NCBI GenBank assembly: GCA_964392765.1
Contig: CAYMRF010000005.1
Coordinates: 1-45,171 of the forward strand
Reading direction: 5' to 3'
DNA from: BTUB01 sp964392765
GTDB lineage: Bacteria > Babelota > Babeliae > Babelales > Vermiphilaceae
Length of the DNA: 45,171 bases
Of the stretch, positions 40,247 through 45,171 are shown one piece after another (positions within the stretch are counted from its first letter, which is position 1; each line of letters opens with the position of its first letter). Position numbers and translations under genes: made by a program. Below the pieces are notes generated by a model that worked only from the letters and a program-made list of their open reading frames with translations, was not told the origin of the DNA and ran no database searches.

Positions 40247-40858
40247 ATGGATACCTTTAAAATAGTATTTTCATTCAGCGTTCTCTTAGGAGCAATGGGC
40301 GGTGAAGCTTTGCAAAGAATAATACAAGAAATGGCGGCATTGGATAGGGTAGCGTATCCGCATCAAGTAAAATGCTTTATTGACGCGTATGTCACGGGAA
40401 AGGTGAGCGTTGATCGCGATTTAGTGTGTTTTGATGACTATGATAATCCTACTATTGCCTATGCGGTGCCTCACTCAAAAACTATGCAGTTCTTGCGCGC
40501 ATTAACCCCTGCGCGTGCAACTGAAATTGACAAGAAACATAAAGAAACTTTTTCACGATTGCACGAAAACCCTGCTCAAGAACTTTCAGTGCAAGAGATC
40601 ATCGCGATGCATGAATATTCGCTCGTCTCATTTGAGTATAATCACGATTTAAAGGCGGAAGAGTGGTATGATGGGGTGCATTTGAGCGATCTCAAGCCCA
40701 TTCGCTTTAGCCGGGAATATTATCAAGAAGCATTCAAAAGGCGCACGCATGCTCAGCCGGCTGATACGGTAGATGAAACACTTAAAGAAAAAGTGTTTTT
40801 CTGCGCGCATGCAATGCAACTTAAAAAGTTGTATGCTGCAGCGCGCGAAAAGATATAG
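40247..40858 (+). CDS. Exported protein, PHQVKCF family, copy 2
   Basis: Paralogue of the product of 25098-25715 (shared MGxEA, PHQVKCFI, YxxGxVxVD, VxFxDYD and YAVPHS blocks). Signal peptide MDTFKIVFSFSVLLGA then MGGEALQR. ATG 40247 is chosen: GAAGGAG lies 6 nt before it, while upstream in-frame ATGs at 40226 and 40241 precede or touch that site. 203 aa. It is divergent from the 40117 operon, and its stop abuts the stop of the convergent ankyrin gene with no gap. Function unknown. Confidence 0.8.
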   Translation: MDTFKIVFSFSVLLGAMGGEALQRIIQEMAALDRVAYPHQVKCFIDAYVTGKVSVDRDLVCFDDYDNPTIAYAVPHSKTMQFLRALTPARATEIDKKHKETFSRLHENPAQELSVQEIIAMHEYSLVSFEYNHDLKAEEWYDGVHLSDLKPIRFSREYYQEAFKRRTHAQPADTVDETLKEKVFFCAHAMQLKKLYAAAREKI

Positions 40859-41803
40859 TTATTCTTGTGATTGCTCAGTATGTTTGCGGAATAAATCACC
40901 AATAACCATTCCGTACGGTTCTTGTCTCTTCATTACTTCAACCATTTGTTGTGGAGAACAAAGCGCTTCTGGTAAATCGCCGCTAGCCCTGGGAGAACCG
41001 CCATGAGCAAGCAATGCTTTTAGAACTTTCAAACTTTTAGTAAGCAATGCGCCAGTGGTAGCCAAATGCATATAGCTATAATCCGCATGAGGAACATCCG
41101 GAATCCTTTCATTGGCATTTGCTCCGAATTGAACTAATGTTTTAATAACATTTGAAAGATCTTCATCACTCGCTTTATCTCCGTAACGGATTGTGTAAAA
41201 GAGAGCGGTTTTATTCTGCCCATCTTTTTGTTTGACCGTATCAACATTTGCCATACGCCTTACCGCAGAAGGAGAGACTGCTTTAGCAGCATCGTGTAAA
41301 TTACGCGCAAATTTTCCCATCTCTTGTGCGACTTTGAAAGCAAAAGGAAATCTTTCTGGTTCATCGGAAAGATTTAACATTGCGTGAAAGGCGGAAAGCT
41401 TTTCTGAGGCAGATGAAAAAAAAGGGTCACCTCCGGCTTCGCATAGTATTTGTAATGGACGTAACTCTGCATGGGCGCATGCTAGATTGCTCGCAAAAAC
41501 TATCCCGCTCAGTCTGCTGTCGGGTAATTTTTGATCAAAATTAGCTTTATTATTTTTTAAAATTTCTACTATTTTTTCAAATTCGCTAAAGCGACGATAT
41601 TCGTAGGCGCCTGCTGTTGCATGTACCAATATGCTTATCCCCTTTTGATCACACAGATTAGCATTTTCGGGGGTAATCAACTTTTGCAACTTCTGCGCGT
41701 TACATACGCGTGCTGCGTCAAAAATTTCTTGCTTACTTTGCATGGCATGATTAGTTATTACAGAAAAAGCGAATAAACTAAAAATAATTGTTCTTTGATT
41801 CAT
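40859..41803 (-). CDS. Exported ankyrin-repeat protein
   Basis: Signal peptide MNQRTIIFSLFAFSVITNHA followed by MQSKQEIFDA. Ankyrin repeats over about 22-290, many degenerate: ARVCNAQKLQKLITPENANL, LRPLQILCEAGGDPFFSS, KTALFYTIRYGDKASDEDLS, VIKTLVQFGANANERI, LKVLKALLAHGGSPRASGDL. 314 aa. AAAAGG before ATG. Single gene. Confidence 0.88.
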   Translation of the reverse strand: MNQRTIIFSLFAFSVITNHAMQSKQEIFDAARVCNAQKLQKLITPENANLCDQKGISILVHATAGAYEYRRFSEFEKIVEILKNNKANFDQKLPDSRLSGIVFASNLACAHAELRPLQILCEAGGDPFFSSASEKLSAFHAMLNLSDEPERFPFAFKVAQEMGKFARNLHDAAKAVSPSAVRRMANVDTVKQKDGQNKTALFYTIRYGDKASDEDLSNVIKTLVQFGANANERIPDVPHADYSYMHLATTGALLTKSLKVLKALLAHGGSPRASGDLPEALCSPQQMVEVMKRQEPYGMVIGDLFRKHTEQSQE

Positions 41804-42002
41804 GAATAACCTTTTTATGAAGAGAATTCTTTAGAGAAACTATTTATATAATACCAAAATAGCAGTTTCAGTAATAGAATGTTTCTTATTATTGCAGTAA
41901 TAGTCTTCTCTTTAATTTAGGTCGTATTATAGAAAAGGACGCTAATTTTATGATAAAATTTCAATTAGGTAATTAAATTATTTGAAAAGGATAGAGGTTT
42001 TT

Positions 42003-42878
42003 ATGAAATTTGTATTATTGTGCATATGTTTTTTATATTTCAATTCGTGCTTATTATATGGGATGCGTCCGAGTCCAAGTAAATTAGAGCCAAGCTGGGG
42101 CGCACTTCCGGTCGACGTGCAAAAAATAATACAATCCTACCTTTCATCGAGCATTGTTGCTGATAGTCTTCAGCAAACAGTCGAGAATATCACGAATTTT
42201 GCACTCATTAATAGATCTTTTAGAGATTTTCTGAATAATCCTAAAAATTTGATATATGTGATTCAAATGATGGCGGATCGCATACATAGAATAGATGAAA
42301 ATTCGGTTGCTCGAGGCTTAAAAAATATGCCTGGTATGCAAAATTCTGAGGTAACGCAATGGTTAAAAATGAAAGACGAGGAGCGAAAGCTTGGAGGGGA
42401 ACTCATAGTTGCATTACAGGGTGGAGAGGATGGAGAAGCTATTCGAAAAATTTTGGCGAAAAAAGCAAACCCTAATTACAAACAGAGAAAAGACAAGATG
42501 CCGGCATTAGTATTCGCTACCTTCATGAACAATCTCGAAGCGGTTCAAGAACTTTTAAAAGCGGGCGCACAAGTAAATGCAACCGATTTAAAATTGAGAA
42601 CTGCGCTTAATTGGGCTACCACTAATCAAAATTTACCGATACTAGAAGAGCTCTTAAAACATCATGCAAATGTAAATGCGCAAGATGAGAATGGAGATAC
42701 CGCTTTAATGGGACTTGTTGCCGTTGCCATCTTGGCTCACGAAAGCAATCTGGCCATCATTCGCGCGCTTTTAGATGCTGGCACCGATCTGAGCATACGC
42801 AATAAGCAAGGGAAAAATGCCCTCGATCTTGTTCACAATGATGAAATTAAAGCATTGTTATTATCGAAGCAAAAGTAA
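42003..42878 (+). CDS. Exported F-box-like/ankyrin protein
   Basis: Signal peptide MKFVLLCICFLYFNSCLLYG followed by MRPSPSK. Residues 33-85 look like an F-box: WGALPVDVQKIIQSYL, then a spacer, then FALINRSFRDFLNNPKNLIY, which fits LPxDxxxxIxSYL...LxNRxFRxLxxxPxLW. Ankyrin repeats follow at about 135-285 (PALVFATFMNNLEAVQELLK, TALNWATTNQNLPILEELLK, TALMGLVAVAILAHESNLAI). 291 aa. Start ATG 42003 (GAGG 5 nt before) is preferred over 41982. In eukaryotes and viruses this pairing recruits a target to SCF ubiquitin ligase; here that is inference. Confidence 0.88.
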   Translation: MKFVLLCICFLYFNSCLLYGMRPSPSKLEPSWGALPVDVQKIIQSYLSSSIVADSLQQTVENITNFALINRSFRDFLNNPKNLIYVIQMMADRIHRIDENSVARGLKNMPGMQNSEVTQWLKMKDEERKLGGELIVALQGGEDGEAIRKILAKKANPNYKQRKDKMPALVFATFMNNLEAVQELLKAGAQVNATDLKLRTALNWATTNQNLPILEELLKHHANVNAQDENGDTALMGLVAVAILAHESNLAIIRALLDAGTDLSIRNKQGKNALDLVHNDEIKALLLSKQK

Positions 42879-42937
42879 TCAAATTTCTCGTGTTGCCAAA
42901 GAGAGATTGGTATACTAACGCATATTCAAAATCTATT

Positions 42938-42956
42938 AGTGCATAAAATATGCACT
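42938..42956. terminator. Hairpin between convergent genes
   Basis: AGTGCATA-AAA-TATGCACT is a perfect 8-bp inverted repeat with a 3-nt loop between the stops at 42878 (plus) and 42990 (minus). No U tract follows on either side, so terminator function is only possible. Confidence 0.4.
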
Positions 42957-42989
42957 CGGCAAGACAATCCCGTTTAAATTAATTGAGTT

Positions 42990-43445
42990 TTAGCAGCGAG
43001 CTTTATAGTATTCTTCTTTTTCAGCCTCTGGCTCATTCAGTTGATTGTAATTCATAAAAATCTCTTCACCACTTTTTATATCTCTATTTGCGCGATATCT
43101 GGTGAGATCGATCATATCAATATTGGGAGTATCTGAGTGATTCAAATACCAGCAGATTTCCATTCGGTCAAAGCGGCGAGCGCATAAATATAATCCATCG
43201 CCCAAAGCAGCAGTGAGTTTTAAAAATTCTTCAGGAATCGCCTCTTTGGGCAATTTTCGAAATTCATAATCAGCAGGAAAGAAAACAATTTCTGAATCTT
43301 TACCAATATCATGCGTAGCAAAAACGCCAATACCGGCGCCTGGAATGGTTGATGGTTTTAACATTAATGAGAATTCAGTGATTTGAGTGGCACAAAGGTT
43401 GAATGATAATACAGCCAAGGCAATTGTTATTAAATAGTTTTGCAT
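42990..43445 (-). CDS. Exported SET-domain methyltransferase
   Basis: SET-domain protein lysine methyltransferase of short type. Signal peptide MQNYLITIALAVLSFNLCA, then the domain: KPSTIPGAGIGVFATHDI (motif GxGxFA), ICWYLNHSDTPNIDM with the NHSxxPN catalytic block (102-108), and GEEIFMNYNQL (126-136). No post-SET cysteine cluster. 151 aa. 13 nt after the previous gene, same operon. SET proteins of intracellular bacteria can methylate host histones; export makes this plausible, but target is unknown. Confidence 0.87.
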   Translation of the reverse strand: MQNYLITIALAVLSFNLCATQITEFSLMLKPSTIPGAGIGVFATHDIGKDSEIVFFPADYEFRKLPKEAIPEEFLKLTAALGDGLYLCARRFDRMEICWYLNHSDTPNIDMIDLTRYRANRDIKSGEEIFMNYNQLNEPEAEKEEYYKARC

Positions 43446-43458
43446 ACAACTATCCCTT

Positions 43459-44271
43459 TTAATTTTTGCTCAATTTTTCTAAAAGTGCTCGTGCGTGCGC
43501 ATAATCAGGTTTTTTGGGCATGATGAAAGCAGATCCATGCGCGAGCATGTTATATTGAATTTCATATGCTTCATCAGTATCGCCACGATATTCCATTGTT
43601 AAATATTCTCTAATGGTTACGGGTGGCTTTTTAAAATCGTATTGAATTTTTTCAGAAAGATTTATTTTTGGTATAAGCAATCGGGCAGTTGCCTCATCTC
43701 CTTTTTTTAGTGCGATAACCAGCGGTTGATCACTCATGAGCGCATATCTGCTTTTAACCGGGCAGTTTGCGCGCAGCAGTATTTGAGTTAAGCGTGGCAT
43801 TTCTTTTGATATGGTAGCGCTTAAATCAGCCGTAGTGGGTAATTTGCCCATCTGAATCAGAAAGCCAAGGCAGCGCTCAGAATTGAATTCTATTGCACAG
43901 ATTGTAGAACATAGGCCGCGGAAGTATGAGTTTCTCATGATTCTAGTAACTTCTCGAGCTAATTGATCATCGGTCTGCTCAGCTTGTTGAGAAATTTCAT
44001 CAAATAATTGGTGTGCTTTGCGGGATCTTTCTGCTTCGGAATCAAAGACTTTCCGATCCCATGTTCTTGCAATAACATACGCTTTCAGAGCTAAATTGCC
44101 ATTGCATGAGCGATCAACTAAATTGAGCATTTTTTTAGGCCCGGTGCCTTTATTAATGCGATCTTTAACTTTCTGAGCATATTCTTGGGGAATAGGGTTC
44201 AAAATATCGCCATTCATGCAGGATAGCGTATGGGGTATAAGAGAAAGTAATAGTAATGCGTACCGCTTCAT
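43459..44271 (-). CDS. Exported protein with degenerate ankyrin repeats
   Basis: Signal peptide MKRYALLLLSLIPHTLSC followed by MNGDILNPIP. The middle has ankyrin-like units: STICAIEFNSERCLGFLIQM, RLTQILLRANCPVKSRYALM, PLVIALKKGDEATARLLIPK. 270 aa, helical overall. AAGGAG before ATG. First gene of an operon with the SET-domain gene. The TLSC-M junction could also be read as a lipobox (LSC), making it a lipoprotein with C18. Confidence 0.75.
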   Translation of the reverse strand: MKRYALLLLSLIPHTLSCMNGDILNPIPQEYAQKVKDRINKGTGPKKMLNLVDRSCNGNLALKAYVIARTWDRKVFDSEAERSRKAHQLFDEISQQAEQTDDQLAREVTRIMRNSYFRGLCSTICAIEFNSERCLGFLIQMGKLPTTADLSATISKEMPRLTQILLRANCPVKSRYALMSDQPLVIALKKGDEATARLLIPKINLSEKIQYDFKKPPVTIREYLTMEYRGDTDEAYEIQYNMLAHGSAFIMPKKPDYAHARALLEKLSKN

Positions 44272-44340
44272 GATTCTCCTTAAATAGCTAAATTTTTAAC
44301 AAAGCTAACTATAAAAAGAAAAGATGAAATTTACAACGAC

Positions 44341-44823
44341 TTATTTTCTAACTTTATATGAGCCTTTCACTCTGTTTTTCATGCGGTTATCTATATCTTG
44401 CTGCGTAGGTTTTTTGGCGGTTAAGAAGCTATGCAAACTGTCACCTGAGGCGTATAAATTAAGAGCAGCCAGGCCGCCTGTAATGGTACCAAAGGTCGCT
44501 TTTATAAGGGTATCTTCTACATAATTTTGTTTGTAAAGAAAAGCAGTCATTCCTGCCATAAAGACTCCAGGAATCAAGAAGTGAAAGATATTTTTAAAAT
44601 TTTCGCTCTGCCGATACTCGTGCAGGCGTACTGCTTGTGCTAGCTTTTTTTTCTTATACGCCTCAATGTTATCTTCAGCCCATTTTTGCTGGGATTGATT
44701 TGCAAATTCCACTGCGGCATCACGCTTTTTCTTAAAATGCTCTGCATACGGATTTTGCATGCTAATGCACGTGCTTGCGTGAAAGCATGCGGCGAGCAAG
44801 AGAATGATTTGAAGATTTTTCAT
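44341..44823 (-). CDS. Exported/membrane protein, unknown
   Basis: Not recognised; 160 residues. Signal peptide MKNLQIILLLAACFHASTCI (S) then MQNPYAEHF, a charged helix (KKKRDAAVEFANQSQQKWAE), then two hydrophobic segments (IFHFLIPGVFMAGMTAFLYK, about 79-98, and ATFGTITGGLAALNLYASG, about 109-127) and a basic tail. TGGAGAAAATTCATG leader, as in the 33995-27609 operon. 33 nt after the truncated gene at the window edge. Confidence 0.75.
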   Translation of the reverse strand: MKNLQIILLLAACFHASTCISMQNPYAEHFKKKRDAAVEFANQSQQKWAEDNIEAYKKKKLAQAVRLHEYRQSENFKNIFHFLIPGVFMAGMTAFLYKQNYVEDTLIKATFGTITGGLAALNLYASGDSLHSFLTAKKPTQQDIDNRMKNRVKGSYKVRK

Positions 44824-44856
44824 GAATTTTCTCCACTTAAATTAAATTAATATTCT

Positions 44857-45171
44857 TTATGCGTCTTCGATCTCGTTAAATAATAGATCACTTTGGTGAA
44901 CTCTATTTGAGCAATATGCTAGAAAACCTCCCGTGAGGAGTATTCCAGCCCCAATTCCAGCGCTAGCAACCAAAATTTCTTTTTTATGCTTACGATAGAA
45001 ACTTTGCGGTTGTTGAGGTGCTGGAGGAGTTGGCTGTTTTGCCGCCGGTTTAAATACCGGAGCTGCAGGGACTGCAGGATTGGTTTGAAGGGTAGATCTT
45101 AATTGTTCAGCGCGGGCTTTTTGGGCTGCTGACCTGTTATCTTCAATTGAATGGATATTTTCCATACTTCT
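44857..45171 (-). CDS. Exported Pro-rich protein with C-terminal anchor, 5' part off window
   Basis: Paralogue of the product of 2702-3139: NPAVPAAPVFKPAAKQPTPP then PQQPQSFYRKHKKEI and a glycine-rich helix (GIGAGILLTGGFLAYC) with a short tail. The frame is open to the window end; the ATG at 45165 has no signal peptide after it, while the paralogue has about 40 more residues with one, so the true start is very likely beyond the window. Probably the first gene of the run ending at 44341. Confidence 0.75.
   Translation of the reverse strand, partial: RSMENIHSIEDNRSAAQKARAEQLRSTLQTNPAVPAAPVFKPAAKQPTPPAPQQPQSFYRKHKKEILVASAGIGAGILLTGGFLAYCSNRVHQSDLLFNEIEDA

Noticed and set aside
42908..42915. Extended -10-like TGGTATACT before the hairpin at 42938
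   Set aside because: No plus-strand gene follows; AT-rich intergenic DNA gives such matches by chance. A tiny RNA cannot be excluded.
1..45171. tRNA, rRNA, CRISPR, IS elements, attachment sites and origin
   Set aside because: Looked for conserved tRNA arms, direct repeats with even spacing, transposase motifs and terminal inverted repeats; none found by reading.

Overview
The window (45 kb, AT-rich, no rRNA, tRNA, CRISPR array, insertion sequence or phage gene seen) looks like the accessory part of a host-associated bacterium. About 40 of 62 genes begin with a classical Sec signal peptide, and many exported products carry eukaryotic-type domains: nine ankyrin-repeat or ankyrin-like proteins, F-box-like motifs, two beta-propeller proteins, a ubiquitin-like protein and a SET domain. 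This, with short signal peptides of the type MKRLLLL...APAME and an AAA_14/DUF4143 ATPase, resembles Candidatus Dependentiae (TM6) and similar symbionts of protists. That placement is inference; the window holds no taxonomic marker gene.

Layout. 1-7.2 kb: a HAM1-like NTP pyrophosphatase, a four-gene minus-strand operon of exported and membrane proteins, a hemerythrin-like protein, a PAF-acetylhydrolase-like esterase, and a TetR/MepB pair divergent from a SnoaL-like gene over overlapping promoters. 7.3-15.2 kb: exported unknowns, ProX-type tRNA editing, two exported GNATs, DUF2000, an exported ubiquitin-like protein with its own promoter, an alpha/beta hydrolase and an EVE/MarR pair with a palindromic operator. 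15.4-25 kb: TetR plus CPBP protease with a clear operator, an exported CYTH-kinase fusion, a class-C serine hydrolase, two methyltransferases and a cyclase-family hydrolase. 25-34 kb: exported proteins ending in a five-gene operon (membrane protein, large ankyrin protein, GNAT, two beta-propellers). 34-45 kb: an AAA_14 ATPase, an eight-gene minus-strand operon mixing ankyrin proteins with a SAP/DUF6434 protein and a MazG-like pyrophosphohydrolase, an F-box/ankyrin protein, an exported SET protein and a truncated Pro-rich tail-anchored protein.

The region is actively rearranging. Four gene fragments can be matched to intact genes in the same window: two pieces of the CYTH-kinase gene, the 3' end of a methyltransferase gene, and the 5' end of an exported GNAT gene. 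The last 10 codons of the intact CYTH-kinase gene themselves derive from the methyltransferase fragment. Paralogue pairs occur at a distance (2.7/44.9 kb, 10.5/12.1 kb, 25.1/40.2 kb).

Two system-level ideas stand out. First, exported ubiquitin-like, F-box-like/ankyrin, possibly Skp1/BTB-like/WD40 and SET proteins together suggest interference with host ubiquitin and chromatin pathways. Second, about 25 of some 40 exported proteins have a methionine exactly where the mature chain should start (…A-M-E/Q), a lineage signature not explained by ordinary signal peptidase rules.

The longest gene-free stretch is about 270 bases (19566-19836), and most of it is a gene remnant.
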